Assembly: GCA_027306785.1 (NCBI GenBank)
Contig: DAHUZB010000013.1
Span: 186,001-250,000 of the forward strand
Direction of reading: 5' to 3'
DNA from: Vulcanimicrobiota bacterium
Lineage (GTDB): Bacteria > Vulcanimicrobiota > Vulcanimicrobiia > Vulcanimicrobiales > Vulcanimicrobiaceae
Length of the DNA: 64,000 nt
Both the position numbers and the translations under genes were made by a program. The notes beneath the pieces were generated by a model. That model ran no database searches. It saw nothing but the letters and a program-made list of their open reading frames with translations, and had not been told where the DNA came from. Within the stretch, counting starts at the first letter, position 1. Each line of letters begins with the position of its first letter. Shown in pieces: positions 19,725 to 28,635 of the stretch.

Positions 19725-20585
19725 GTGACCGATCCGCAAGCGATGATCCTCGCCCTGCTCCAGGGCGTCAGCGAACTCTTCCCGATTTCGAGCCTCGGCC
19801 ATACGATTCTGGTACCGACGGTTCTACGCTGGACGAACATCGACCGCAGCGATCCCACCTTCCTCGCCTTCGTCGTGGTGCTCCATCTGGGAACGGCGCT
19901 CGCGCTCGTCGCCTTCTATCGTCGCGAGTGGTGGGCGATCGCACGCGCGCTCGTCGCGAGCGTGGTGCGCGGCTCGCTCTCGGAAGACCGCGAGGAACGC
20001 GTCGGCTGGCGGCTGGTGGTCGGCACGATTCCGGTCGGCATTCTCGGCTTGTTGCTCGAGCATCCGGTACGTCGGCTCTTCGGGAGCGCCGCGTTCGCCG
20101 CGGGGTTCCTCGCGCTCAACGGTCTCGTGATGTTCCTCGGCGAGTGGCTGCGGCGGCGTCAGCACGAAGCGATCGGACGCGGCACGCGACCGATCGAGTC
20201 GATGTCGTTCGCGCAGTGCGTGCTCGTCGGCTTCGCGCAGAGCTTCGCGCTCTTACCCGGCATCTCGCGTTCCGGCGCCTCGATGGTCGCGGGACTGCTC
20301 TGCGATCTCGATCATGAAGACGCCGCGCGCTACTCGTTTCTGCTCGCGACGCCGGTGATTCTCGCGGCCTCGCTGCTCGAGATTCCCAAGCTCTTCGCCC
20401 CCGGCGCGCACGTCGTCGCGCTGCAGGCGGTGATCGGCGGCGTGCTCGCGGCGATCGCGGCGTACTTCTCGGTGGCGTTTCTCACGCGCTACTTCAAATC
20501 CAACGACCTGCGGCCGTTCGGCTGGTATTGCGTGCTCGCGGGCGCCGTCTGTTTCATCCTCATCCGCATGGGAGTTCTGTCATGA
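19725..20585 (+). CDS. uppP: Undecaprenyl-diphosphatase
   Basis: Integral membrane phosphatase that recycles the undecaprenyl carrier for peptidoglycan and glycan synthesis and confers bacitracin resistance. The 286-residue protein has the two active-site motifs ILALLQGVSELFPISSLGH (QGxxExxPISSxGH) and LLPGISRSGASMVAGLL (PGxSRSG), and six or more further hydrophobic helices. GTG 19725 with CTGAGG upstream is the chosen start; the frame is open further upstream but lacks family sequence. Its stop overlaps the next gene by 4 bp (ATGA). Confidence 0.95.
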   Translation: MTDPQAMILALLQGVSELFPISSLGHTILVPTVLRWTNIDRSDPTFLAFVVVLHLGTALALVAFYRREWWAIARALVASVVRGSLSEDREERVGWRLVVGTIPVGILGLLLEHPVRRLFGSAAFAAGFLALNGLVMFLGEWLRRRQHEAIGRGTRPIESMSFAQCVLVGFAQSFALLPGISRSGASMVAGLLCDLDHEDAARYSFLLATPVILAASLLEIPKLFAPGAHVVALQAVIGGVLAAIAAYFSVAFLTRYFKSNDLRPFGWYCVLAGAVCFILIRMGVLS

Positions 20586-20779
20586 AGCCACTCGCGCTGA
20601 TCCTCGCCGTCGTGTTTTTCGTCGTCGGCCTGCTCTACGGTCTCGGGAAGATCGAGTTCCTCACCAAATCGGGTGCCGCGCACGCGCACCACATGTCGCA
20701 TCTCGTGCTCTTCTGGGTGCTCGCGCTGCTCTCGCTGATCTGGTACCGCTTCCAGAGCTCGCCGCGCGCCACGCGTTGA
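20582..20779 (+). CDS. Small two-helix membrane protein
   Basis: 65 residues: one hydrophobic helix at the N-terminus (PLALILAVVFFVVGLLYGL), a His-containing loop (KSGAAHAHHMSHL), then a second helix (LVLFWVLALLSLIWYRF). ATG 20582 overlaps the uppP stop as ATGA, so it is translationally coupled to uppP and may assist it or sit in the same membrane complex. No family recognised. Confidence 0.7.
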   Translation: MKPLALILAVVFFVVGLLYGLGKIEFLTKSGAAHAHHMSHLVLFWVLALLSLIWYRFQSSPRATR

Positions 20780-20792
20780 GCGACGAGCGCGA

Positions 20793-21707
20793 CTATTTGG
20801 TCGCGACGACGTAGATCTCGTAGGGATGCGGTGCGACGACGCGCACGTCCGCGCGCGCGTTGCGCACGATCCCTTCGATCTCGTTCAAGCGGCTCTCGGT
20901 CGTCTGGACGACCAGAAGCGGATAGTTCTCCGCGTTCGCGACGATCGTCGCGAGCGCGCGCGCGTACGCGGGCGGATCGGATGCGCGCGCGCCGAGCAGC
21001 GAATCGCGATAGGCGTGCTCGATCGTGAAGTAGGGATTCCCCTGCCACCACGCCTCCCACATCCAAATGCGCGCGTCCGCGCTGCGGAACGAATTGCGCG
21101 CGGGCGGCGCGAGGAAGAGCGCGTCGGCCTGCTGTGCGCCGATCGTCGCGAGGACGTCGGCCTGACGTACCGTGCTGCGCCGCACGTTCGCGGTTACCCA
21201 CTGCTCGGTCTCGCGAATGTACGACCATGCAAGCTCGCTCGGCGGGATATCCTGCATGTCGTCGGGACTCTGTGCTTTCTGCAGCCAGTAGCAGAACGCG
21301 CGCCACAGTCCGAGAATCGCAAGCCCCGTTTGGCCGTCGCTGCGCAGGTTACGCACGTTGTCGTACCACACGCCGAGATAGACGCACTGCTCCTCGGTGA
21401 AGAAGACGCCTTCCCATGCTTTGAAGAGATCGAGCGAGTAGATGCGTCCGGGCAGCATCTCGACGATCTCGGCGACCTCGCTGTCGCGCAGGATCGTGAG
21501 GTCGTTCACGACGATGCCCTCGCCGACGCGCACGAACCACTCGAGCAGGTCGCCGCCGTGCACCGCGATGCCGTGCCGCTTGAGGTAGTTCAGGTGGGTC
21601 GGGAGCCCCATGAACGGATCGACCACGCTCGCGGCATCGTGCTCGAGAAGAATCTCGTGCAGACGCGAGGGGGAGATCCGGCGGGTGCGTTCGGGCAGGT
21701 CGATCAT
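20793..21707 (-). CDS. D12-class adenine methyltransferase-like protein with degenerate active site
   Basis: 304-residue protein resembling Dam/D12 DNA adenine methylases: VVDPFMGLPTHLNYLKRHGIAVHGGDL aligns with the SAM-binding motif I and following strand, and VVNDL with a later motif. The catalytic DPPY motif is replaced by FLAPPARNSF, so methylation activity is doubtful. ATG 21707 overlaps the stop of the upstream HD-GYP-like gene (ATGA), implying they act together. It could be a nucleic-acid or nucleotide-binding pseudoenzyme. No restriction enzyme is nearby. Confidence 0.62.
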   Translation of the reverse strand: MIDLPERTRRISPSRLHEILLEHDAASVVDPFMGLPTHLNYLKRHGIAVHGGDLLEWFVRVGEGIVVNDLTILRDSEVAEIVEMLPGRIYSLDLFKAWEGVFFTEEQCVYLGVWYDNVRNLRSDGQTGLAILGLWRAFCYWLQKAQSPDDMQDIPPSELAWSYIRETEQWVTANVRRSTVRQADVLATIGAQQADALFLAPPARNSFRSADARIWMWEAWWQGNPYFTIEHAYRDSLLGARASDPPAYARALATIVANAENYPLLVVQTTESRLNEIEGIVRNARADVRVVAPHPYEIYVVATK

Positions 21708-22849
21708 GCGTGGGCTCGGCCGGCCTCCAGAAGCGCGGGCACGACGTGCGGGTCGAATTGCGTGCCGATGGCGGTCTCGATGCGTTCGGCGCGGTCGAGC
21801 GCGGCGTACGCGATCGCGGCGCCGAGCACCGACGCCGCGCGCGGCACGGCGTCGTGACGCAGACCGCGCGGCTTGCCGGTGCCGTCGTACCATTCGGCGC
21901 GCGCGGCGACGATCTCGCCCGCCTCGCGCAGGGCCGCATGCGGACGCGCGAACGTGGCCGCGAGCGCGGCGTGACGCGCGCGTTCTTCGATGCCCAGGCG
22001 TGCGAGCGGATCGAATTCCTCGCCCTCGGGACGCTCGGCCGCAATCTCGCCCGCACCGAAGATGCGCGCGGCGATGGCGAGCGCGGCGAGCTGCGTCGCG
22101 TCGAAGCCCAGGCGTTGCGCGACGTTCTCGGCGAGGGCCGCGATGCGCCGGTGTCGCCCGGCGACGCCGGTGTGCTCGTCGATGCGATCGGCGATCGCGT
22201 CCAGCAACGCCGCCGCGGCACCCTCGGTCGGTGTCAGCGCGTCGAGCGGAACGGGGCGCGGCTCGGTCTCGCCGCCCGAGAGGTGGTACCACATCGTGAA
22301 CGCGCGCGCGTGCATCGGTCCGAACGCCCGCCCGCTCTGCATGCTCACCTGCGTGAGCGCTTCATCGGGGTCGCCCGCGCGCACGAAGGCGTCGGCCAGC
22401 GCAAGGTACTGCGCGAGCGGCGGAATGCCGTTCCAGCGCAGCTGATCGGGAAATCCCGTGCCGTCCCAGCACTCGGCCTGCCAGCGCACCAAATCGGCGC
22501 AGGCGGCGGGCAGCGCGGAGATCTCGGCGCAGATCCGCGCGCCCTGCGCGGGAATATCCCAGCGCAGCGTGCGAACCGCGCGCGGGGAGAGATCGGCGCC
22601 CGCCCGACAGCCGGCATTGCCGATCGCGCCGACCGCGTGCAGCAGCCCGGCGAAGAAGAGCGCATCGCGATCGGCGTCGTCGACGTTTGCAACCTCGGCG
22701 AGCGACACGGCAACCGAGGCTTTGCGCAAAGCAAAACCTTCGGGATTCCCCGCCGCGGCATCACCGACCGCGCCATACCACGCGAGAACGTCGGCGAGGC
22801 TCGCGCGTTGCGCCCGAGGATCGCCGGCCGTGTCCTGGAATAGCGTCAT
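21704..22849 (-). CDS. Tandem HD-GYP-like protein lacking the HD metal ligands
   Basis: 381 residues consisting of two HD-GYP-like halves. The GYP-side motifs are recognisable: WQAECWDGTGFPDQLRWNGIP in the first half, and AEWYDGTGKPRGLRHDAVP in the second. The catalytic HD doublet is missing in both: the first half reads FAGLLHAVGAIGN where HDIGK is expected, and the second AARIFGAGEI. Metal-dependent c-di-GMP hydrolysis is therefore unlikely; a sensor or scaffold role fits better. It forms an overlapping pair with the Dam-like gene and is divergent from moaC with an 18-bp gap. Confidence 0.72.
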   Translation of the reverse strand: MTLFQDTAGDPRAQRASLADVLAWYGAVGDAAAGNPEGFALRKASVAVSLAEVANVDDADRDALFFAGLLHAVGAIGNAGCRAGADLSPRAVRTLRWDIPAQGARICAEISALPAACADLVRWQAECWDGTGFPDQLRWNGIPPLAQYLALADAFVRAGDPDEALTQVSMQSGRAFGPMHARAFTMWYHLSGGETEPRPVPLDALTPTEGAAAALLDAIADRIDEHTGVAGRHRRIAALAENVAQRLGFDATQLAALAIAARIFGAGEIAAERPEGEEFDPLARLGIEERARHAALAATFARPHAALREAGEIVAARAEWYDGTGKPRGLRHDAVPRAASVLGAAIAYAALDRAERIETAIGTQFDPHVVPALLEAGRAHA

Positions 22850-22867
22850 CTCCTCCGCCGATTATCT

Positions 22868-23356
22868 ATGAGCGTCCAGAAACCCTCACATATTTCCGCC
22901 GACGGGTCCATTTCCATGGTCGACGTCTCGGCCAAAGCCGTCACGACTCGCACCGCGCGCGCCGAAGCGCGCGTGGTGATGAGCGCGCATGCCGCCGACG
23001 CGCTGCGCGAAGCGACGCTCGGAAAAGGCGACGCCTTCGTCACGGCACAGCTCGCGGGCATTCTCGCGGCCAAGCAGACCGGCTCGTTGATTCCGCTCGC
23101 CCACCCGCTGCCGCTCGCCCACGTCGGCGTGCGCTTCGCGTGGAGCGACGCACGCACGCTGCGGGTCGAAGCGAGCGCCTCGACGAGCGCGCAGACCGGT
23201 GTCGAGATGGAAGCGATGGTCGCGGCGAGCATCGCCGCGCTCACGATCTACGACATGACCAAGGCGGTCGACAAAGGCATCCGCATCGAAGCGGTGCGCC
23301 TCCTCGAAAAGACCGGTGGGAAGAGCGGGCATTGGCGTGCGGAGGAGGCGCAGTGA
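22868..23356 (+). CDS. moaC: Cyclic pyranopterin monophosphate synthase MoaC
   Basis: Molybdenum cofactor biosynthesis enzyme that converts the MoaA product into cyclic pyranopterin monophosphate. 162 residues, with MVDVSAKAVTTRTARA near the N-terminus, AGILAAKQTGSLIPLAHPLPL (Lys and His active-site region), EMEAMVAASIAALTIYDMTKAVDKG and a C-terminal LLEKTGGKSGHW, all family hallmarks. First gene of a Moco/folate operon; MoaA is not in the window. Its stop overlaps the following GTG by 4 bp. Confidence 0.97.
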   Translation: MSVQKPSHISADGSISMVDVSAKAVTTRTARAEARVVMSAHAADALREATLGKGDAFVTAQLAGILAAKQTGSLIPLAHPLPLAHVGVRFAWSDARTLRVEASASTSAQTGVEMEAMVAASIAALTIYDMTKAVDKGIRIEAVRLLEKTGGKSGHWRAEEAQ

Positions 23357-23838
23357 ACCGCTTCACCGTCGCGCTGATCGTGCTCTCCGACCGTGCCGCC
23401 GCGGGAACGCGCCCCGACGGCTGCATTCCGGTGATGCGCGAGCGCTTGGGCGACGCCTACGAGATCGTGCGGGAACTCGTGCTCGCCGACGATCCGGGTG
23501 CGCTGCAGGCCGAGTTGATCGATCTCGCCGACGGATCCGCCGCATCGCTGATTCTCACGAGCGGCGGCACCGGCCTCGCCCCGCGCGATCGCACGCCGCA
23601 GGCGACCGCGGCGGTGCTCGATTACGAAGTGCCCGGCATCGCCGAGGCGATTCGCGCCGCCTCGATGCGCATCGTCACGACCGCGATGCTCTCGCGTGCG
23701 ATCGCGGGCGTGCGCCATCGTTCGCTGATCGTCAATCTTCCCGGCAGCCCGAAAGCGGTCGGCGAGGCGCTCGACGTGATCCTTCCCGTGCTCCCGCACG
23801 CGCTCGAACTGCTCGCCGACCGCGTCACCGACGGCTGA
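23353..23838 (+). CDS. mog: Molybdopterin adenylyltransferase (MogA/MoaB family)
   Basis: Adenylates molybdopterin before molybdate insertion. 161 residues from GTG 23353. Signature elements are VALIVLSDRAAAGTRPD, LILTSGGTGLAPRDRTPQAT (the SGGTG nucleotide loop) and SLIVNLPGSPKAV. The 4-bp overlap with moaC implies coupled expression. MogA and MoaB differ little in sequence, so the exact name is open. Confidence 0.93.
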   Translation: MNRFTVALIVLSDRAAAGTRPDGCIPVMRERLGDAYEIVRELVLADDPGALQAELIDLADGSAASLILTSGGTGLAPRDRTPQATAAVLDYEVPGIAEAIRAASMRIVTTAMLSRAIAGVRHRSLIVNLPGSPKAVGEALDVILPVLPHALELLADRVTDG

Positions 23839-23843
23839 ATCCG

Positions 23844-25148
23844 ATGGACTTCGCGGCTGCGGAAGCCTACCTGCTCGCAACGATCAACGAGACGGTCTCC
23901 CGGCGCATGCCGTACCGTCTCGAGCGGATGCGCGCGTTCATGCACGAGCTCGGCGATCCGCAGGATGCCTATCCCACGATCCACATCGGCGGCACGAGCG
24001 GCAAGGGCTCGACCTCAACGATGATCGCCGCCGCGCTGCAGGCGTCCGGGCGTCGCGTGGGGCTGCACACGAAGCCGCACCTGCGCTCGATGACCGAGCG
24101 CGCGCGTATCGACGGCGCGGCGATCGAAGAAGCGCGTTTCGCGCGGCTGCTCGACGACATGATGCCCGCGATCGAGCGCGTCGCCGCCGAGCACGGGCGT
24201 CCGACGTATTACGAAACGCTGCTCGCGCTTGCGTTTATGCACTTCGCGCACGAGCGCGTCGATGCCGCGGTGATCGAGGTCGGTTTGGGTGGGCGGCTCG
24301 ACGGCACGAACGTCATCACGCCGCAGGTCGCCGCAATCACCTCGATCGGCTACGACCACATGGACGTGCTCGGCGACACGCTCGAAGAGATCGCGCTCGA
24401 AAAGGCGGGTATCGCGAAGCCCGGCGTGCCGCTCGTGATCGCCGTCGACGATGAGGGCGCGCGCGCGGTCGTCGAGCGCGAGGCCGCCGCCGTGGGCGCG
24501 CCGCTCGTGCACGCTCGCGAAGCCGTGCGCGTCGCCGAGGTTCGAACGTTGCGCGACGCGCAGCGTTTCACGCTCGAGAGCGCGCGCGGACGCTACGAGA
24601 TCGCGACCGCGCTGCTCGGCGAGTTTCAACGCGCGAACGCCTCCACCGCGGTCGCGGTGCTCGAACGTCTGCCCGCCGAGCTGCGACCCGCCATCGCCGA
24701 CGTCGAGCGGGCGTTCGCGGAACTGACGATTCCGGGCCGCATGGAGATCTATCCCGGAGATCCGACGGCGGTCTTCGATATCGCCCACAACGCCGAGAAG
24801 GCCGCGCATCTCGCGGCATCGCTGCGCGAAAGCTTTCCGAACCGGCATGTTACCTTCGTCGTCGCGATCGGCGAGAGCAAGGATGCGCGCGAGATTCTGC
24901 GGGCCTTCGCGAGCGTGCCGGCGTCGTTCGTCTTCACCGCCTTCGACGCGGCGGGGCGACACGCGACGCCGCCGGAACGGCTCGCGAGCCTGGCGGCGGA
25001 GATCGGCGTGCACGGGCCCGCGTTCGCCGATTCGTTCGAGGCGCTCGCCGCGGCGCGGCGCGGCGCCGGAGCGGGCGAGGTGATCGTCGTGAGCGGCTCC
25101 ACCTTCATCGTCGCGGAATTGCGGACGCGGTGGCCGGTCGCGGTGTGA
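23844..25148 (+). CDS. folC: Folylpolyglutamate/dihydrofolate synthase
   Basis: Mur-ligase-like enzyme that adds glutamate to dihydropteroate and/or tetrahydrofolate. 434 residues: the P-loop IHIGGTSGKGSTSTMIA near residues 46-60, YYETLLALAFMHFA, VEVGLGGRLDGTNVI-like segment (IEVGLGGRLDGTNVI), ITSIGYDHMDVLGDTLEEIALEKAGI, and a C-terminal domain with FDIAHNAEKAAHLAASL. Begins 5 bp after mog; its stop TGA overlaps the ATG of folP. Confidence 0.96.
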   Translation: MDFAAAEAYLLATINETVSRRMPYRLERMRAFMHELGDPQDAYPTIHIGGTSGKGSTSTMIAAALQASGRRVGLHTKPHLRSMTERARIDGAAIEEARFARLLDDMMPAIERVAAEHGRPTYYETLLALAFMHFAHERVDAAVIEVGLGGRLDGTNVITPQVAAITSIGYDHMDVLGDTLEEIALEKAGIAKPGVPLVIAVDDEGARAVVEREAAAVGAPLVHAREAVRVAEVRTLRDAQRFTLESARGRYEIATALLGEFQRANASTAVAVLERLPAELRPAIADVERAFAELTIPGRMEIYPGDPTAVFDIAHNAEKAAHLAASLRESFPNRHVTFVVAIGESKDAREILRAFASVPASFVFTAFDAAGRHATPPERLASLAAEIGVHGPAFADSFEALAAARRGAGAGEVIVVSGSTFIVAELRTRWPVAV

Positions 25149-25975
25149 TGCGCCTGCGCGGGAAGCGGTTCCCGTGGGGCGAGCAGACCTACCTGATGGC
25201 GATCGTCAACGTCACCCCCGATTCGTTCTCGGGTGACGGGCGGCCGGCGGTCGATGCCGCGATCGAGCACGCGATCGCGCAGTGGCGAGCCGGTGCGGAC
25301 TTTCTCGATATCGGCGGTGAATCGACGCGCCCCGGACACGTTCCGGTCAACGTCGCGACCGAATGCGCGCGCGTGATCCCGGTAATCGAGGCGGTTCGCG
25401 CGCGCGTTCCGAACGCGGTGATCTCGATCGATACCTACAAGCCCGAGGTTGCGCGCGCGGCGCACGCCGCGGGTGCCGATATCATCAATTCGGTACTCGG
25501 CGCGCCGGATGCGCTGATCGAGGTCGCCGTCGATCTCGATATGCCGCTCGCGGCGATGCACAATCAGGTCGGCACCCACTACGACGGCGACGTGGTCGAT
25601 GCGGTGACGGCCTATCTGCGCGACTGCGCGGAGCGCGCCCTCGCACGGGGAATCGCGCCCGAACGCATCTGGCTCGATCCGGGAATCGGCTTCGGCAAGA
25701 CGCCGAGCCACAATCTGCGCATCCTGCGCGAGCTCTCGCGCATCTGTGACCTGGGCTTTCCCACGCTGCTCGGAACCTCGCGCAAATCGACGATCGGGCG
25801 CCTTACCCGCCGCGAACCGCACGAGCGCATCTACGGCACCGCGGCGACGACCGCGCTCGGCATCGCTTCGGGCATCGACATCGTGCGCGTGCACGACGTG
25901 GCGCAGAATCGCGACGTCATCAGCGTCTCCGATGCGATCGTGCGCGATTGGAGGCCGAGCGGATGGACCGAATAA
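25148..25975 (+). CDS. folP: Dihydropteroate synthase
   Basis: Condenses pterin pyrophosphate with p-aminobenzoate, the sulfonamide target. 275-residue TIM barrel with MAIVNVTPDSFSGDG, DFLDIGGESTRPG, VISIDTYKPEVARAA, PERIWLDPGIGFGKT, LLGTSRKSTIG (sulfonamide/pABA loop) and a C-terminal IDIVRVHDV. ATG 25148 overlaps the folC stop; in-frame GTGs upstream at 25130 and 25145 are less likely. Confidence 0.97.
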   Translation: MRLRGKRFPWGEQTYLMAIVNVTPDSFSGDGRPAVDAAIEHAIAQWRAGADFLDIGGESTRPGHVPVNVATECARVIPVIEAVRARVPNAVISIDTYKPEVARAAHAAGADIINSVLGAPDALIEVAVDLDMPLAAMHNQVGTHYDGDVVDAVTAYLRDCAERALARGIAPERIWLDPGIGFGKTPSHNLRILRELSRICDLGFPTLLGTSRKSTIGRLTRREPHERIYGTAATTALGIASGIDIVRVHDVAQNRDVISVSDAIVRDWRPSGWTE

Positions 25976-26310
25976 CGCTGCGCGACGTGCTCGCGCACGG
26001 GCGACACGGCGCCGATCCCGGCGAACGCGATCGACCGCAGCCGCTGCGCGTCGATCTCGCGCTCGATCTCGACCTCGCGCGCGCCGCCGAGAGCGACGAT
26101 CTCGCCGACACGGTCAACTATGCGGAGATCCACGCCGCGATCGTGCGCACGATAGAAGAGACCTCGTTCGCGCTCTTGGAACGGCTCGCGGCGGAGGTGC
26201 TCGCGCGGATCATGCACGACGCGCGCATCGTGCGCGCCGAGCTCACGATCGCGAAGCCTCGTCTGCTCGACGGGGCCACCCCGTCGGTAACGCTCGTCCG
26301 CGAGCGATAG
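25963..26310 (+). CDS. folB: Dihydroneopterin aldolase
   Basis: Small tunnelling-fold enzyme that cleaves dihydroneopterin to 6-hydroxymethyl-dihydropterin. 115 residues from ATG 25963, overlapping folP by 13 bp. HGADPGERDRPQPLRVDL matches the family GxxxxERxxxQxxxVD region; DTVNYAEIHAAI and SFALLERLAAEVLARI carry the substrate-binding Tyr and Glu; LTIAKPRLL holds the catalytic Lys. Confidence 0.92.
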   Translation: MDRITLRDVLAHGRHGADPGERDRPQPLRVDLALDLDLARAAESDDLADTVNYAEIHAAIVRTIEETSFALLERLAAEVLARIMHDARIVRAELTIAKPRLLDGATPSVTLVRER

Positions 26311-26317
26311 CGCCACG

Positions 26318-26779
26318 GTGGCGCGCGCGTTCATCGGGATCGGTTCCAACCTCGGCGACGCCGCCGCGAGCGTGCGCGCCGCGATCGCGCGCATCGGCGC
26401 GTTCGGCGAGGTGGAGGCCGTCTCGTCGCTCTATCGCACGGCGCCCTGGGGACGCACCGATCAGCCGCCGTTCGTCAATGCGGCGGCCGCGCTGCGCACG
26501 CGGCTCGAACCGCACGCGTTGCTACGCGCCCTCAAAGCCGCGGAGCATGAACTCGGGCGCGTGCCCGGCGAACGCTGGGGACCGCGCGCGATCGACCTCG
26601 ATATTCTCGCCTACGAAGGCGTGAGGATCGAGAGCGAGGAGCTGACGATTCCGCACCCGCGGCTCGAGGAACGGGCCTTCGCGCTGATACCGCTTGCCGA
26701 GATCGCGGCGGAGTATGCCCTGCTGCGCGATCGTCTCGGCGACGCGGAGCTTGCGGGGGTCGAACCGCTCGTCGACTAG
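26318..26779 (+). CDS. folK: 6-hydroxymethyl-7,8-dihydropterin pyrophosphokinase
   Basis: Pyrophosphorylates hydroxymethyl-dihydropterin to make the FolP substrate. 153 residues: AFIGIGSNLGDAAASV at the start, SSLYRTAPWGRTDQPPFVNAAA, the P-loop-like LGRVPGERWGPRAIDLDILAY and TIPHPRLEERAFALIPL. GTG start 26318. Last gene of the Moco/folate operon; its stop overlaps the stop of the convergent GAF/HD-GYP gene. Confidence 0.97.
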   Translation: MARAFIGIGSNLGDAAASVRAAIARIGAFGEVEAVSSLYRTAPWGRTDQPPFVNAAAALRTRLEPHALLRALKAAEHELGRVPGERWGPRAIDLDILAYEGVRIESEELTIPHPRLEERAFALIPLAEIAAEYALLRDRLGDAELAGVEPLVD

Positions 26780-28578
26780 GACACGTGACGGACGAGCGGA
26801 TCTTCGTTCTTCGTTACGTCGTAGAGGCGCTTGTGGATGAAGACGTCGAGCAGCAGTTCGTCGATCTTCCCGCGCTGCGCGAACTCCTTGCTCAGGATAT
26901 CCAGCGCGCGTTCGGCCGACATGCCTTTCTTGTACGGGCGATCCGAGGCGGTGAGCGCGTCGAAGACGTCGCTGATCGTCATCATGCGCACTTGCGGTTT
27001 GATCGCTTCACCCTTGAGCTTGCGCGGATACCCCGTGCCGTCGAGATGTTCGTGATGGCCGTAGGCGATATCCGGAACGTCGCGCCACGGCGTCTCTTGC
27101 CACGGAATCTCGCGCAGAAAGAGAAACGACTGCGTCACGTGCTCCTGCATGCGGTTGCGCTCGTCGTCGGAGAGCGATCCGCGCGGGATCGAGAGATAGT
27201 CGAACTCGAACGGTTCGAGCAGCGGGCGCGCCGCGTCGACATCGCGATAGCGCCGGTCGAGCGCGCCGAGCAGAAGTTCGTCGGCGGCGTCCGCGACGAC
27301 GTTCGGTTCGTTGGCGTTCTCGATGCGGTCGAGCAGTCGCTTGAGCAGCTCGCGTTCCTCGTGCGACTCCGCCTGCTCGAGCGCGAGAAGAAAACGCAGG
27401 CGAATCGTGTCGAGTCGGCCGTCGGGCAGTTTCTTGGCCTTCGCGAAGATGTACTCGGGGACCGCGACTTTGCCGAAGTCGTGCAGCAGCGAGGCGTAGC
27501 GCACTTCGCGAATCTGATCCGGCGTGAAGTAGAGTCCGGCGAGCGGGCCGGCTTCGATCGCGTTGATCGCCTCGGCCTGCGCGACGGTGAGCGCCGCGAC
27601 GCGCTCGGAATGGCCCTGCGTCGATTTGTCGCGCACCTCGATCGCTTTGACCGAGGCGTGCACGAAGCGCTCGAAGAGATTTTGGATCGCATCGACCAGC
27701 CGCGCGTTCTCCATCGCGACCGCGGCCTGCGATGCAAGCGATCCGAGCAGCCGTTCGTCGTGCGCGTCGAAGGGATGCACGACCTCTTCGGTATGTTCGG
27801 GCGAGGCGAGTTCGAGCGCGAAGGCGGGCTTGTGATTGATGAGCTGAATCGCGCCGATCACGTTGCCGTGCAGGTTACGCATCGGCACGCACAGGATCGA
27901 CTTCGTGCGGTAGCGGTTCTGATCGTCGAACGCGCGATTGAACCGAAACGGCGCGCTCTCCGGAATCGCGTAGGCGTCATCGATGCGCAGCGACTCGCCG
28001 GTCACGGCCACGTAGCCCGCGATCGACGCGGTGGTGAGCGGCAGCAGCGCGTTCATCAGCACGCCGTCGCCCTTCGGTCCGGTCTGCGCGACCGCGAAAC
28101 GCAGGCGCTTCGTGCCGTCGTGCTCCTCGATCACGAAGAGGCTGCCCGCGTCGGCGTCGGTGAGCTCGCGGGCCTTGCGCACGATCAGCTTGTGCAGCGT
28201 CACGAGGTCGCGCTCCGACGAGAGGGAGCGGCCGATCTCGAGCAGCTCCTCGCCTTCGCGCGCGGTGCGGGTGAGAGCCCGCGCCGCTTCCACGCGAGCG
28301 GCCGTGCGCAACGAGGCGAGCAGCGCGGCTCCGGTGAGCGGCGGATGCATGATCGCGACGACCTCGGGCTCATCGGCGATCCAGGCGAGCGCCGGATGGG
28401 CCGGGGGGAGCACCACGATCGCGTTCGCGGGCGGCGCGCCGAGCGAGGCAAGACCGCCGTTCTGCTTGAGACGGTCGAAGTCGACGGCGTGGACGGAGAC
28501 GCCCACGTTGCCCAAGATCATCGGCAGCTCGCCCAGATCGAGGTCGTGGGGATATAAGACGAGAGTCGCCACTCCCAT
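26776..28578 (-). CDS. GAF and HD-GYP domain protein, probable c-di-GMP phosphodiesterase
   Basis: 600-residue cytoplasmic signalling protein. The first ~115 residues are a receiver-like alpha/beta domain without a clear phospho-acceptor. A coiled linker (REGEELLEIGRSLSSERDL) leads into a GAF domain (about 140-320; DADAGSLFVIEE, SILCVPMRNLHGNVIGAIQLINH), then an HD-GYP domain with HD intact (ASLLHDFGKVAVPEY) and YGHHEHLDGTGYPRKLKGEAI. A charged insertion sits between the HD and GYP halves. Unlike the degenerate protein at 21704, this one keeps the metal and GYP residues and should hydrolyse c-di-GMP. ATG 28578 is chosen because the longer frame runs into the gene upstream. Confidence 0.9.
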   Translation of the reverse strand: MGVATLVLYPHDLDLGELPMILGNVGVSVHAVDFDRLKQNGGLASLGAPPANAIVVLPPAHPALAWIADEPEVVAIMHPPLTGAALLASLRTAARVEAARALTRTAREGEELLEIGRSLSSERDLVTLHKLIVRKARELTDADAGSLFVIEEHDGTKRLRFAVAQTGPKGDGVLMNALLPLTTASIAGYVAVTGESLRIDDAYAIPESAPFRFNRAFDDQNRYRTKSILCVPMRNLHGNVIGAIQLINHKPAFALELASPEHTEEVVHPFDAHDERLLGSLASQAAVAMENARLVDAIQNLFERFVHASVKAIEVRDKSTQGHSERVAALTVAQAEAINAIEAGPLAGLYFTPDQIREVRYASLLHDFGKVAVPEYIFAKAKKLPDGRLDTIRLRFLLALEQAESHEERELLKRLLDRIENANEPNVVADAADELLLGALDRRYRDVDAARPLLEPFEFDYLSIPRGSLSDDERNRMQEHVTQSFLFLREIPWQETPWRDVPDIAYGHHEHLDGTGYPRKLKGEAIKPQVRMMTISDVFDALTASDRPYKKGMSAERALDILSKEFAQRGKIDELLLDVFIHKRLYDVTKNEDPLVRHVS

Positions 28579-28635
28579 AGTCTTCGGCCGAAATAGGAAG
28601 TTGGAGTAGAGGGGGATAGCGAAACGGTAGCGCGC

